DNA of 64,000 bases from positions 2,914,001 through 2,978,000 of the forward strand of contig NZ_CP138991.1 of NCBI RefSeq assembly GCF_044594925.1. The letters run 5' to 3'. The notes under the pieces are model-generated. The model was given only the letters and a program-made list of their open reading frames with translations. It searched no databases and had not been told where the DNA came from. This DNA is from Maribacter sp044594925. GTDB lineage: Bacteria; Bacteroidota; Bacteroidia; Flavobacteriales; Flavobacteriaceae. A program made the position numbers and the translations under genes. The first letter of the stretch is position 1. Every line of letters begins with the position of its first letter. Positions 8,434 through 18,093 of this stretch are shown here, one piece after another.

Positions 8434-9021
8434 CTAAAAAGGTAAGGTTTGGTAGAGAAGCGGAAGCGTAATTAGGAGCACAATAAGACTCCCTATCCAT
8501 ACAAATAATCGATATTTTACTTTTAAAACGGACTGTAGGACAAAAGCCAATACTAGCATTAAAAGAACAATAATAACTTGCGAAATTTCTATACCTGTAG
8601 CAAACCCAAGAAGTGGCAAAAACTTTTGCTCCTCGCCAGATATCAACATTTTAAAATAGTTAGAGAAACCAAAACCATGGATAAGCCCAAAAAAAGTGGT
8701 CGCCAATATATGCAGCGAAATATTCCTATGGTTTAGTAATGTTTTTAAATAGATGATATTAAAAATTGCAGTTAAGAAAATGGTGACCGGAATTAGAAAC
8801 TCTATCAAAGACACATCCATGACCACAATCTCATAAACAGAGAGTATTAGAGAGAAGCAGTGTGCGATTGTAAAAACAGTAGCTAGTAGAAGTACTTTTT
8901 TCCAATGCTTAAAAGTAAAGGGTATGGCCAAGGCCGATAGAAATAAAATATGATCGTACGCGCTTATATCGAGCACATGGTCTAAACCTAATTTTATATA
9001 GAACCAAAAATCTTGCATCAC
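8434..9021 (-). CDS. HupE/UreJ family membrane protein
   Basis: A 195-residue integral membrane protein with six or seven hydrophobic segments and the histidine signatures of HupE/UreJ: GLDHVLDISAYDHILFLSA near residues 13-31, FTIAHCFSL and GLIHGFGFSNYF. Family members in other bacteria are nickel or cobalt permease accessories of hydrogenase and urease loci. No hydrogenase, urease or nickel enzyme gene lies nearby, so its metal or role here is unknown. The neighbours on the same strand are unrelated housekeeping genes. Confidence 0.88.
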   Translation of the reverse strand: MMQDFWFYIKLGLDHVLDISAYDHILFLSALAIPFTFKHWKKVLLLATVFTIAHCFSLILSVYEIVVMDVSLIEFLIPVTIFLTAIFNIIYLKTLLNHRNISLHILATTFFGLIHGFGFSNYFKMLISGEEQKFLPLLGFATGIEISQVIIVLLMLVLAFVLQSVLKVKYRLFVWIGSLIVLLITLPLLYQTLPF

Positions 9022-9086
9022 TTAAATATTCGTTTTAATTAAGAAGAATTATCGCTACTACTATGCTCTGTTGAAAATATCAATAA

Positions 9087-9827
9087 CTATCCTATGCCAC
9101 GCTCCTTTTGAATAGTTTCATAAGCCATCTGAACTTGCTTAAATTTCTCTTCAGCACCTTTCTTAATAGCCTCATCTTGGGTATTAACCCTATCTGGATG
9201 ATACTTTTTGGCCATCTTTCGGTATGCCTTTTTCACCTCTTCGTTAGATGCAGATTTATCAACCTCCAATATCTTATACGAGTTATTGGCTGATTTTATG
9301 AACATCGCCATGATACTCTCAAAATCATTTAGGGAAACTCGTAAATATCTAGCAATTTCCCTGATTTTACTAATCTCAGGAGTACTTACACTTCCGTCTG
9401 CCTGGGCAATCCCGAACAAAAAGTGAAGGAGTTGTAAACGTACTTCATAACGCGTTCTTTGATTTAAAAATGAGCAGATACGCTGTGCCGATATCTCCCG
9501 TTTCTTGTTGATATCATTAAAACTCCTGAAAATGGCATTAGCTTTCTCCTTTCCGTATGTACCTACAAAATATTGTCGTACATAATCCATTTCCCTTTGA
9601 CTTACCTGACCGTCAGCTTTTATTACGATAGAGCAAAGCGAAAGTAAATTCAGTTCAAAATCTGCCGGCGATACGCTTTGCCTCGTAAAATCATCGAAAA
9701 CTGTTTTTGCCCTACCACTATTTGTACCGAATAGGCTGTCTAAGGCACTCCCTGCAAAAAATCCTAAAACAGCTCCTGATAATCCTCTAATAAAAAAACC
9801 AATAAAAGCTGCAATCCACTTTATCAT
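9087..9827 (-). CDS. TerB-DnaJ domain co-chaperone (DjlA-like)
   Basis: A 246-residue protein combining an N-terminal hydrophobic, glycine-rich membrane anchor (~residues 4-28), a central TerB-like helical domain (~50-175, DGQVSQRE and DGSVSTPE acidic motifs) and a C-terminal J domain (182-246) with the HPD tripeptide at 210-212. This is the architecture of DjlA, a membrane-anchored DnaK co-chaperone. The J domain stimulates DnaK ATPase; the client or stress role here is unknown. It opens a leftward run of genes (HupE, dCMP deaminase, S41 protease), though spacing of 65-90 bp leaves operon structure open. Confidence 0.88.
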   Translation of the reverse strand: MIKWIAAFIGFFIRGLSGAVLGFFAGSALDSLFGTNSGRAKTVFDDFTRQSVSPADFELNLLSLCSIVIKADGQVSQREMDYVRQYFVGTYGKEKANAIFRSFNDINKKREISAQRICSFLNQRTRYEVRLQLLHFLFGIAQADGSVSTPEISKIREIARYLRVSLNDFESIMAMFIKSANNSYKILEVDKSASNEEVKKAYRKMAKKYHPDRVNTQDEAIKKGAEEKFKQVQMAYETIQKERGIG

Positions 9828-9901
9828 GTTTCGTTTTTGATATTTCCCAAAGATAAAATATTAACCTAGAAATAAGGAGCCAAGTAAAAGTTAAGGTCTA
9901 C

Positions 9902-9931
9902 TTAGGAAATACGACAAATTAGTTATCTTTG
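9902..9931 (+). promoter_or_regulatory. flavobacterial-type promoter of the bacilliredoxin gene
   Basis: TATCTTTG at 9924-9931 matches the Bacteroidota -7 consensus TAnnTTTG. A TTA at 9902-9904 lies 19 bp upstream where the -33 TTG is expected. A start near 9938 would give a leader of about 23 nt before the ATG at 9961. Confidence 0.45.
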
Positions 9932-9960
9932 TTCATCGATTTTAATTTAAAAAATAGTCT

Positions 9961-10371
9961 ATGTATCCCGCAGAATTAGTAAAACCTATGAGAGACGACC
10001 TAGCATCAGCCGGGTTCGAAGAATTATATACGGCTGAAGCTGTTAAGAGTGCCATAAAAAAAGAAGGAACAACGCTAGTTGTTGTTAATTCTGTTTGTGG
10101 TTGTGCTGCTGCCAATGCCAGACCAGCTGCTAAGATGAGTTTACAAAACGATAAGGCTCCCGATCATGCAGTAACCGTATTTGCAGGTGTTGACACTGAT
10201 GCTGTGAACGCCGCAAGAAACCTAATGGTTCCTTTTCCTCCGTCATCGCCATCAATGGCCTTGTTTAAAGATGGAGAATTGGTACATATGATAGAACGTC
10301 ATCATATCGAAGGAAGACCGGCAGAAATGATAGCTGAGAACTTAGTACAAGCTTACGATGAGTTCTGCTAG
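9961..10371 (+). CDS. BrxA/BrxB family bacilliredoxin
   Basis: A 136-residue thioredoxin-fold protein of the YphP/YqiW (DUF1094) family. The signature Cys46-Gly-Cys48 sits in NSVCGCAAANARPA. Characterised Bacillus members remove bacillithiol from S-bacillithiolated proteins; in flavobacteria, which may also use bacillithiol, the same role is inferred rather than shown. Length is typical. The gene stands alone between a good -7 promoter element and a bidirectional terminator at 10422-10453. Confidence 0.92.
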   Translation: MYPAELVKPMRDDLASAGFEELYTAEAVKSAIKKEGTTLVVVNSVCGCAAANARPAAKMSLQNDKAPDHAVTVFAGVDTDAVNAARNLMVPFPPSSPSMALFKDGELVHMIERHHIEGRPAEMIAENLVQAYDEFC

Positions 10372-10421
10372 AATTAATAATTAAATCACACGCTTATACT
10401 AGATAGTTTGATTTAAAAAAT

Positions 10422-10453
10422 AAAAAACCATTCCATAATAGGAGTGGTTTTTT
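10422..10453. terminator. bidirectional Rho-independent terminator
   Basis: AAAAAACCATTCC (10422-10434), a 6-nt loop and GGAGTGGTTTTTT (10441-10453) form a 13-pair stem with one G-T wobble, with T-runs on both strands. It lies between the convergent bacilliredoxin and polysaccharide-lyase genes and can serve both. Confidence 0.85.
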
Positions 10454-10484
10454 ATTTTTGTATTTAGATTATAACCCACTCAGG

Positions 10485-12974
10485 TCATAGTTTAATTATT
10501 TTTTTGGAGGCAACTATTTTTCCTTTTTTAATATCCCAAATATTAAGAAAATACATTCCTGCCATTAAGAATCCCAAATCAAGGTTTATTTCCCCTTCTT
10601 CATCCGTGTTCTTTTGTTCTAAAAGAATTTCTTTACCCCCCATATCGTATAAACCCACCCCAATTTCGGTATTAAGGTATTCTGTAGTTCTTACCGATAA
10701 TACTTCGCCCTGCAATGGATTGGGATAAACCACGGTCTTGTAAAAAAAAGCTTCGATAGAACCTACTTCCCCCTGTGAGTCATCAGATTGATCTTCTTCC
10801 CCTTGTTCTTGAGCTGTATCGCTAACTTCAATAATAATATTATCAATGGTTCCTCCATTCCCAAATCCATCTTGCTCAGAAACAATTTGGAGTTGAGGGT
10901 TATCCTGAGTTACCGTAAAAGTTCCAGTAAAATTCTCGTACGTATTGGTGCTATTTGTATCATAAATTTTGTCTTGACCCTGTAAACCTCCCTCCATAGT
11001 TACGAAAAATACGTTACTGTTATTGCTCTTTATATCCCAGCTATAAGTACAAACGTCTCCAGACTTTAGTCCATTGATAATTATTGAGGAGCTTTTAAAT
11101 TGCTCTCCAACACCAACTTGATCAAGGTGTATTGCAACTTCTCCGTTTGATGCATCATCGACAACAGTAAGACCACCCTCTGCACCTGTCCAAGTGCCAA
11201 TATTATTTACTTCGTTCGGCGAAGGGGTTGCTGCATTATCAGTTGGGTAAAAATTCTCGATTACAGGTATCTCTGAATCAGAATCAGAATCAGAATCGGA
11301 ATCCGTAGAATCTCCCCTTAAGTCTGCAGCATTCTTATAAAGGTTAGGAAAATCCACAAGGCTAAATGGCCCTCCAAAAATAGTTTCCCATTTATGCCAA
11401 GACATTAATCCTTCGTTGTTCCCCCATAAAGAAGTATCATAGACCACATCATTATTAAACCTGTCTAAATAATTATTTATCGTTTTTTGATTTCCATCGA
11501 ACATCTGAAAACTTCTCCAAAGAACAGTACCTGTACCATTATCCATGGTCAACAATTCGCCATCGAAAGCATATCTTGTTCTGTTATCCAAAAATCCTGC
11601 TTGGTAATCCAACATAAGTTTAAGACTCTTTCCTTGATTTCCGGTTGCATAGCTATCGTCCAAACTTGGAAATCTATCCTCAACTCCTTCAGTATGAGTT
11701 AAGGAGTAAAATTCGTCCCAACCATCTTTATTACCGCTATTGAGCGTATAGTTTGCATGATGTTGTGCAATCATTGCAATTTCTGAAAGCGCTATCCAGG
11801 TATAGTTTAGCTCTGTAAAATTAGGTCCATTATTACGCTGAATATCAACATTTCCTCCTTCAGCAGAAGTAGCTACTTCATAAACTCTTCTTAAATGATC
11901 CTTTGTTTTTTGCTTTAAGGTATTATTCTGACCATAAGTTGCGGTCTTAACCAAATACTCTAAATGTCCCATATTACGATTATTACCTACATCGGCTGCT
12001 GCATGGATTTTACCTCCAACACCATTACCATTAGCATCATAATAGTATCTATTTTGAGAATATGCAGATAATCCAGAGATAGAGCCGTTCTTAAAACTTT
12101 GCTCGTAATTATCAAAATCTCGCCAATCTTCAACATAGTATTCAAACTCCATATCCAAGGCAGCATCAACGAAATCTCCTAATTCCGTTAACCAGTCATA
12201 AATTATAACCTGTTTACTTAAAAAATCTTCATTTTCTGAAACAACTTGGCTAATTAGCGCAAAACTATCCCACATAGCCGAAGCCTTAGAAATAGATACA
12301 AAATATGGGTTAATCGGTTTAAAATGAACGCCCTTAACATATCTCGTGGCAGTGCCCCAAGTAGTATTAGAACGATAGGTGCCGTTCCAAATATCCAAAT
12401 CGTCATCTGTAACGGTTTCATGTAAATCTATCAGTACTTTCATAGCAATATCCACTGCCCATTCTTCAGCAAGTTTTGTTACGCCATTAATTGTAACAGA
12501 TTCTCCCTTATAAGGATCCTGGGTAAAGAGAAAAGCATACTGTGCCGCTACATGTAATGCATTCGTATAATCGGTATATCTTCGGTATTCTGGATGAGCT
12601 CCTGAAAAATAAGGTTCGTCCCTTCTTGCATTACTTTCTCCTCCGTTTGATAATGGGTTTTCAGGTGGGTTTGCCTCCGCAAAAGTATATTCGGTACCCC
12701 ATAACAGATGATTATCCTCTCCCATGTAATTATCCAAGAGCGTTTTTCTTCTTTGAATAATATCATTCTGATAGTACTGAAAAGTATAGCCATCTTTATG
12801 TCTCAACGCTACTTCCGGCGCTTGTATTAAATCTTCGAATACCGCTTGTTGCTCTAATATCGCCTGCGATTGTGCCTGGTTATGCAAAGAACAACATAAA
12901 AAAAGAATAAAAAAACGACGTATTAAATTCCGGGTAGGGTAATATAATATTATACTCATAGCGATGTGGGGCAT
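10485..12974 (-). CDS. T9SS-exported polysaccharide lyase-like protein (alginate-lyase-like) with CBM
   Basis: An 829-residue secreted enzyme. A basic/hydrophobic leader (second possible start Met6, cut near NQAQSQ) is followed by a ~500-residue helical domain rich in Trp, Tyr and Asn that resembles alginate-lyase/heparinase-type alpha-toroid lyases. An acidic (DS)n linker lies near 558-567, then a ~160-residue beta domain likely to be a carbohydrate-binding module. The C-terminal ~80 residues are a T9SS type A sorting domain (YPNPLQGE … GMYFLNIWD … KKIIKL). The substrate is most likely an acidic algal polysaccharide, but the lyase family is not certain. No SusC/SusD pair or other carbohydrate gene is adjacent. 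Confidence 0.72.
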   Translation of the reverse strand: MPHIAMSIILYYPTRNLIRRFFILFLCCSLHNQAQSQAILEQQAVFEDLIQAPEVALRHKDGYTFQYYQNDIIQRRKTLLDNYMGEDNHLLWGTEYTFAEANPPENPLSNGGESNARRDEPYFSGAHPEYRRYTDYTNALHVAAQYAFLFTQDPYKGESVTINGVTKLAEEWAVDIAMKVLIDLHETVTDDDLDIWNGTYRSNTTWGTATRYVKGVHFKPINPYFVSISKASAMWDSFALISQVVSENEDFLSKQVIIYDWLTELGDFVDAALDMEFEYYVEDWRDFDNYEQSFKNGSISGLSAYSQNRYYYDANGNGVGGKIHAAADVGNNRNMGHLEYLVKTATYGQNNTLKQKTKDHLRRVYEVATSAEGGNVDIQRNNGPNFTELNYTWIALSEIAMIAQHHANYTLNSGNKDGWDEFYSLTHTEGVEDRFPSLDDSYATGNQGKSLKLMLDYQAGFLDNRTRYAFDGELLTMDNGTGTVLWRSFQMFDGNQKTINNYLDRFNNDVVYDTSLWGNNEGLMSWHKWETIFGGPFSLVDFPNLYKNAADLRGDSTDSDSDSDSDSEIPVIENFYPTDNAATPSPNEVNNIGTWTGAEGGLTVVDDASNGEVAIHLDQVGVGEQFKSSSIIINGLKSGDVCTYSWDIKSNNSNVFFVTMEGGLQGQDKIYDTNSTNTYENFTGTFTVTQDNPQLQIVSEQDGFGNGGTIDNIIIEVSDTAQEQGEEDQSDDSQGEVGSIEAFFYKTVVYPNPLQGEVLSVRTTEYLNTEIGVGLYDMGGKEILLEQKNTDEEGEINLDLGFLMAGMYFLNIWDIKKGKIVASKKIIKL

Positions 12975-13173
12975 GCTTTATAGGTTAATAGCGAAATGGG
13001 AAAATAGATTTCTATTTAATAGGTCTACGTATTCTTAACGCACTTTAGATTAAAAGCTTTGCATAAAATCGATGAAATACACTATTTTAACGAAATTTTT
13101 AGTCTATTACATAAATTCATTAATTTGTTCGGCTTTTAAGATTTCGCCATATTGCCTAAAAAATAGTTTTTAA

Positions 13174-13911
13174 ATGCAGAAAGTACTGTCCTACTTAATT
13201 ACACCTATTTTCTTCATTGCCTTTGGAACTTGCTTGCTTGTCTTCCATCCCATACAATGGCTAGGATTTCGTTTATTTGGTTATAATGGTCTAAAAAAAA
13301 CAGTGAGCATCCTAAACTGGTGCTTAATGAGAAGTACTAACATTCTTGGCACCAGTTATACCTTTTCAAATTCGTACACCATTCCAACGGGAAGACCTCT
13401 CGTTATAGTAACCAATCATCAAAGCATGTATGACATTCCCCCTATTATTTGGCACATGCGCAAATACCATCCAAAATTTGTTAGCAAAAAAGAATTGGGG
13501 AAAGGCATTCCAAGCGTTTCGTTTAATCTAGTTCATGGCGGTTCCGTATTGATTGACAGAAATGATGGAAAAGGAGCCCTAATGGAAATTGGCAAATTGG
13601 GCAGTTACATTGAGAATAACAACAGAAGTGCCGTTATTTTTCCTGAAGGTACCAGAAGTAGGGATGGCCATCCCAAACCTTTTAAGCCTATGGGCCTGAA
13701 AATGTTATTAAAAAAAGCGCCCTCAGCACTAATCATACCCATTAGTATTAATAATTCTTGGAAATTAGTACGTTATGGAAAATTTCCCATGGGTCTAGGA
13801 GCAAAGGTCTCTTTTAAAATACATGAACCTATAGAGAATATAGGTAATGTTGAACAACTTATAACACAAATTGAAGCCGCAGTAAACTCAGGTATAAATT
13901 CATTTAAATGA
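13174..13911 (+). CDS. plsC: 1-acyl-sn-glycerol-3-phosphate acyltransferase
   Basis: A 245-residue membrane-associated acyltransferase that adds the second acyl chain to lysophosphatidic acid in phospholipid synthesis. An N-terminal hydrophobic segment (~residues 7-30) anchors it. The catalytic HX4D motif is His82-Asp87 in NHQSMYD, and the substrate-binding FPEGTRSR motif starts at Phe156. Length is normal for the family. Its last four bases overlap the start of the HD-domain gene, so the two are translationally coupled. Confidence 0.92.
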   Translation: MQKVLSYLITPIFFIAFGTCLLVFHPIQWLGFRLFGYNGLKKTVSILNWCLMRSTNILGTSYTFSNSYTIPTGRPLVIVTNHQSMYDIPPIIWHMRKYHPKFVSKKELGKGIPSVSFNLVHGGSVLIDRNDGKGALMEIGKLGSYIENNNRSAVIFPEGTRSRDGHPKPFKPMGLKMLLKKAPSALIIPISINNSWKLVRYGKFPMGLGAKVSFKIHEPIENIGNVEQLITQIEAAVNSGINSFK

Positions 13912-14585
13912 GCGATTCAGAGCTAGTTGAAGAAACCATTACTTTTGTAAAAGAAACGTTGCAAGGTGCAGAAGGAGGTCATGATTGGTTTCATATACAA
14001 CGGGTTTTCAATAATTCCCTACTCATTGCAAAAGATGAAAAAGTTAATGTACTAATTGTAAGTCTAAGTGCTTTATTACACGATATAGCGGACGCTAAAT
14101 TTTATAACGGAGATGAAACTATTGGCCCTAAAATAGCTATGGAATTTTTAAAATCAATAGAAGTGTCCAAAGATGTTATAGCGCACGTCGTTCAAATTAT
14201 TGAAAATATCTCTTTTAAAGTAAGTTTAGATTCAGGAGAAAAAGAACGAACGCGCTTTACTTCTAAAGAACTACAAGTTGTTCAGGATGCAGACCGTCTA
14301 GACGCTATTGGCGCTATAGGGATTGCGCGCACCTTTAATTATGGCGGTTTTAAGAATAGGGAAATCTATAATCCCAATATTTCGCCAAACCTAGAAATGA
14401 GCAAAGAGGAGTATAAAAAATCTACTGCACCGACCATTAATCACTTCTATGAAAAGTTATTGCTGATAAAAGATAAAATGAACACGCCAACAGGTAGAAA
14501 ACTAGCTAAAGAACGTCACGATTATATGCTTGGTTTTTTAGCGCAATTCTATAAGGAATGGAATGTACTACTTCCCAAGGCATAA
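13908..14585 (+). CDS. HD domain phosphohydrolase (YedJ-like)
   Basis: A 225-residue cytoplasmic metal-dependent phosphohydrolase of the HD superfamily. Metal-binding positions are visible: His25-Asp26 with His29 in HDWFHIQRV, His58-Asp59 in LLHDIADAKF, and the distal Asp in VQDADRLDAIG (~127-132). The substrate is unknown for YedJ-type proteins; nucleotides are plausible. It overlaps plsC by 4 bp (ATGA) and is co-transcribed with it. Confidence 0.9.
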   Translation: MSDSELVEETITFVKETLQGAEGGHDWFHIQRVFNNSLLIAKDEKVNVLIVSLSALLHDIADAKFYNGDETIGPKIAMEFLKSIEVSKDVIAHVVQIIENISFKVSLDSGEKERTRFTSKELQVVQDADRLDAIGAIGIARTFNYGGFKNREIYNPNISPNLEMSKEEYKKSTAPTINHFYEKLLLIKDKMNTPTGRKLAKERHDYMLGFLAQFYKEWNVLLPKA

Positions 14586-14614
14586 TAGTTTTGAGCATCC
14601 TATATAAAACCTAG

Positions 14615-15688
14615 CTAAAACAATTTCATTTGTCCATTCTTATACTGTTCATGTAATTCCGTATTTAATCTAGGAAAAGATTTTTCTTTAAAATATCTGC
14701 GCCTAGCAACATCGACCATATCGTGAATTTGAGTTGCTATTTTACCTTCTCCACGACTTCTTATACCGAATCTACTATCGTTGAGATTACCCCCATGACA
14801 TTCCTGTATTTGATGGAGTACCTTTTCGGCCTTATCTGGCATTGTCTTTTTAATCCAATCCATAAAAATACCTCCAATAGCCCCATTTAGACGCACCACC
14901 GTAAAAGCGAATGACCTTGCGCCCTTATCGGAGACAGCTTTTGCCAATTGTAGCACCTCATGACTATTAATTCCAGGAATTATAGGCGCAAGCATAGCAT
15001 TAACGGGAATGTTATGTTCTGAAAGTACGCTTATGGCTTCTAATCTTTTCTTAATGGTAGTAGTTCTGGGTTCTAAAATTCTTCTCGTAGCCTCCGACAT
15101 CGATGTAACCGAGATATTTACTCCGATTAAGCCATTTTTATTCAGCTCCTTTAGAATGTCCAAATCCCTTAAAATCAATGCATTTTTAGTAATTATACCA
15201 ACAGGATGTCTGTACTTTAAGAATACCTCCAAGCACTGGCGGGTAATCTCATATTTCTTTTCTGCGGGCTGGTAGCAATCGGTATTCCCTGAGAGTACAA
15301 CAGTACAAGCTTTCCAATTTTTACTTTTTAGTTTTGTTTCTAGCAGTCTTGGAGCATCTTTTTTAATGAGAATTTTTCTTTCAAAATCTAGACCGGGACT
15401 ATAGCCCCAAAACTCATGGGTGTTTCTTGCATAACAATAAATACAACCGTGTTCGCATCCTTGATATGTATTCATAGAATATTGCATGCCTACATCCGGA
15501 CTACTGACTTTATTAACTATACTCTTCGGAAAGATAGGGATATACTGAGTTCGGTTACTGTGCGCCTCTTCACCTTCTAGGTGACAATACTCCAGAAAAT
15601 CAGCTCTGGTTTCATAAATGTGCTCTAAAAACTTATTTGGAGTATTCAGTTGAGCTCCTCTTCCTTTGATTGGTTTATTAGATGACAT
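14615..15688 (-). CDS. PA0069 family radical SAM protein
   Basis: A 357-residue radical SAM enzyme. The 4Fe-4S cysteines Cys78, Cys82 and Cys85 lie in YQGCEHGCIYCYARNTHEFW, preceded by SMNTY; this is the SPL-like, PA0069-type signature with the Tyr-Ala-Arg follow-up. The barrel contains expected SAM-binding stretches (VLSGNTDCYQPAEK; GIITKNALI). The family reaction is not known; spore photoproduct lyase is only a distant relative. It is a single gene, convergent with the HD gene. Confidence 0.9.
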   Translation of the reverse strand: MSSNKPIKGRGAQLNTPNKFLEHIYETRADFLEYCHLEGEEAHSNRTQYIPIFPKSIVNKVSSPDVGMQYSMNTYQGCEHGCIYCYARNTHEFWGYSPGLDFERKILIKKDAPRLLETKLKSKNWKACTVVLSGNTDCYQPAEKKYEITRQCLEVFLKYRHPVGIITKNALILRDLDILKELNKNGLIGVNISVTSMSEATRRILEPRTTTIKKRLEAISVLSEHNIPVNAMLAPIIPGINSHEVLQLAKAVSDKGARSFAFTVVRLNGAIGGIFMDWIKKTMPDKAEKVLHQIQECHGGNLNDSRFGIRSRGEGKIATQIHDMVDVARRRYFKEKSFPRLNTELHEQYKNGQMKLF

Positions 15689-15734
15689 TTATTGGATTTG
15701 TTCCAAAAATATGGAATTAATCCAAATTATAAAT

Positions 15735-17288
15735 TTATTTAACATCAACTTCTATCAATTGCTTTTTGCTGCCTCTTTTAGCATAAAAGAGAAGTTCATC
15801 GGCACTATTATCAATTAGTGGTTTTGAGACCATTAAAGGAAGTCGGGCATCAGCATCATCAATTACCTTATCGTAAGTCATATGTCCTTGTTCATCTAAT
15901 TTGATTAAAAAGATATTTCTATTTCTACTTAAGCCCTGCTTAAACATAATACGTTCCGCACTAAGTTGTTGTGGATTTTCCGAGGAAGTACTTATAAAAA
16001 AATAGGTGTCGTTATCCTTGGTATAAGCGCTGTAAGAGGCGTATGCCCCATCTCCCTGGGTAACTTCTGTCTTGTTGATGTTCCGCGCCCAAAGCATATC
16101 TCCTGTGGCGTTCAATTTGGCACTGACAATATCATTATGGTGGTATCTTGTTACCATGACACGACCTCCGCTTGAATTGGCTTGTACACTATTACTGGTA
16201 AAATATTCTTCAGCATTAAATAGAATGGCCCCGCTGGCTGTAACATCCATACTTTTAAAAACAAGGTTCTTGATGTTTTTGTCCTCTTCTCGGCCAAACT
16301 TATCCAACATAAATTGTTGTGAGAAGGCATTGAACTTCTGTGATTCTATTTTCAAAGAACTAGGGTTCAACTTAAAATAAGAAATTCCATTATAACGATT
16401 ATCCTTTCGGTCTGCATAGAATCCTACACATAGTAATTGTTCATTTTTAAATATAGGTTTTAAAGCCTCCGGGAATTTTCCTGAGGTGTAAAAGGATTGT
16501 GTATCCCTATCACTGTTTGATATCCTGACCAATTCATATTGAAACTTACGTTCTGTAGCATTAAAACGTTTCTTTTTAAAATAAGCCTTACCTACTAAAT
16601 AGACATTACTTAAATCTTCCGAGAACGCAATATTTTCGAAAGCATAGTTCTTCTCTTCTACCTCTAAAGAAAAATCATGCTCCATTAATTTGCGCAAACT
16701 AGAATCAAAAACATAAATGAAGTGTTTATTCTCCTTACGTCTTTTAAAATGTGAAGTTATTGCAAAAGCAGTTTTGTCATCATTGAACAATACGGAAGTA
16801 GTGAATCCTTTGGAAAAATTTCGATTGTAATAGTTTCTATCCAAAGGTTGCTGTACAATTTCCGAAGGAATAGAAAGCAAGACTTCTTTTGTAAAGGCAA
16901 AGTTGGCAAAAGGACTTCTATGAACGATATACTCGTACGCAAGCGAACCGTAATTGTATTCTAAAAACAGCAGGTATACCTGACCGTTTTTAACATAGGC
17001 TTCAACAAAATTAGATTTCTTTAGCTTATAATTATACTCGGACAAAAGCTCAAGATTCTCATTGTAATGCTCTATAAGATATCCCTTTGGCTTTAAGATT
17101 ATTCCAGAAAAGTATGACCGTACCACCACAGTACCGCCATTACCATCGTCTGCAATAGCCAATAAATTAGAATATTTGTGTTTGTCGTTATATTTTTCAC
17201 CGATGGTATACACCACATCGTTCTCCTGAGCATTGGCCCCAAAGATTGTTGCTATAAGTAGCATTATGGCAATATGTTTTTTGAACAT
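15735..17288 (-). CDS. hypothetical exported protein, 517 aa
   Basis: A secreted protein with a clear signal peptide (MFKKHIAIMLLIATIFGANA, cut before QEND). The mature part of ~496 residues is rich in short beta strands with recurring Y/F-DD/N turns (FNDDKTAFAI, FSEDLSNVYL, KLDEQGHMTYD), suggesting a beta-propeller-like fold. No T9SS sorting tail or lipobox is present, so it is probably periplasmic. I cannot assign a family. It starts 17 bp before the end of the enoyl-CoA hydratase gene on the same strand, which may form an operon. Confidence 0.7.
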   Translation of the reverse strand: MFKKHIAIMLLIATIFGANAQENDVVYTIGEKYNDKHKYSNLLAIADDGNGGTVVVRSYFSGIILKPKGYLIEHYNENLELLSEYNYKLKKSNFVEAYVKNGQVYLLFLEYNYGSLAYEYIVHRSPFANFAFTKEVLLSIPSEIVQQPLDRNYYNRNFSKGFTTSVLFNDDKTAFAITSHFKRRKENKHFIYVFDSSLRKLMEHDFSLEVEEKNYAFENIAFSEDLSNVYLVGKAYFKKKRFNATERKFQYELVRISNSDRDTQSFYTSGKFPEALKPIFKNEQLLCVGFYADRKDNRYNGISYFKLNPSSLKIESQKFNAFSQQFMLDKFGREEDKNIKNLVFKSMDVTASGAILFNAEEYFTSNSVQANSSGGRVMVTRYHHNDIVSAKLNATGDMLWARNINKTEVTQGDGAYASYSAYTKDNDTYFFISTSSENPQQLSAERIMFKQGLSRNRNIFLIKLDEQGHMTYDKVIDDADARLPLMVSKPLIDNSADELLFYAKRGSKKQLIEVDVK

Positions 17289-17305
17289 GTTCGTTACGCT
17301 TTGCG

Positions 17306-18088
17306 TTACGAACCTGGGAAATCTGCTTTGCGCTTATCTAGAAATGCCGTTGTACCTTCGGTAAAATCGTTCGTTCCAAAACACGCACCAAACGCCTTAA
17401 TCTCCTGTTCGTAACCGTTTACAGTATTCTTAAAACCAGCATTTATGGCTTTTATTGCATAGGAAATGGCAACACTAGAATTGTTGGATATTTTATTGGC
17501 TATTTTACTACATAGGGGAAGTAACTCTTCTAGCGTGGTCACGTGATTTACCAGGCCATAAGATTTGGCTTGTTCTGCAGAGATCATTCCTGCGGTCATG
17601 ATTAATTCCATAGCCCGACCTTTACCTACCAATTGTGGTAATCTTTGCGTGCCTCCATAACCGGGTATAACCCCTAAAGAAACTTCGGGAAGTCCCATTT
17701 TGGCATTATCACTAGCGACTCTAAAATGACAAGACATCGCCAATTCCAAACCACCTCCAAGCGCAAAACCATTTACCGCAGCGATAACGGGGGTGGATAG
17801 GTTCTCTATAAAATCAAACAAAATTTCTTGTCCTTTTGCGGCCAGCTTTTTTCCTTCTTTTACAGAAAAGTTGGCAAACTCGGATATATCCGCTCCCGCC
17901 ACAAAGGCTTTTTCTCCACTACCAGTAACAATGATGGCTTTAACTTCTTTATCACCCTCCAAGTCCTTAAACGCATTATGCAACTCTTTTATAGTTTCCT
18001 TGTTCAAAGCGTTTAGTTTTTTTGGACGATTTATCGTTACAGTAGCTATAGCAGCCTTTTTAGTAATTAAAATAGTGTTGTAAGACAT
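17306..18088 (-). CDS. enoyl-CoA hydratase/isomerase family protein
   Basis: A 260-residue crotonase-fold enzyme. The oxyanion-hole/CoA motif AFVAGADISEF (~61-71) and both catalytic glutamates of true hydratases are present: Glu115 in GGGLELAM and Glu135 in LPEVSLGVIPG, followed by GGTQRL. It should hydrate trans-2-enoyl-CoA in fatty-acid or amino-acid degradation. Length matches short-chain enoyl-CoA hydratases. It lies between an exported protein gene and an NtrY-like kinase gene, 5 bp from the latter, and so is likely co-transcribed with it. Confidence 0.92.
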   Translation of the reverse strand: MSYNTILITKKAAIATVTINRPKKLNALNKETIKELHNAFKDLEGDKEVKAIIVTGSGEKAFVAGADISEFANFSVKEGKKLAAKGQEILFDFIENLSTPVIAAVNGFALGGGLELAMSCHFRVASDNAKMGLPEVSLGVIPGYGGTQRLPQLVGKGRAMELIMTAGMISAEQAKSYGLVNHVTTLEELLPLCSKIANKISNNSSVAISYAIKAINAGFKNTVNGYEQEIKAFGACFGTNDFTEGTTAFLDKRKADFPGS

Positions 18089-18093
18089 TTAAA

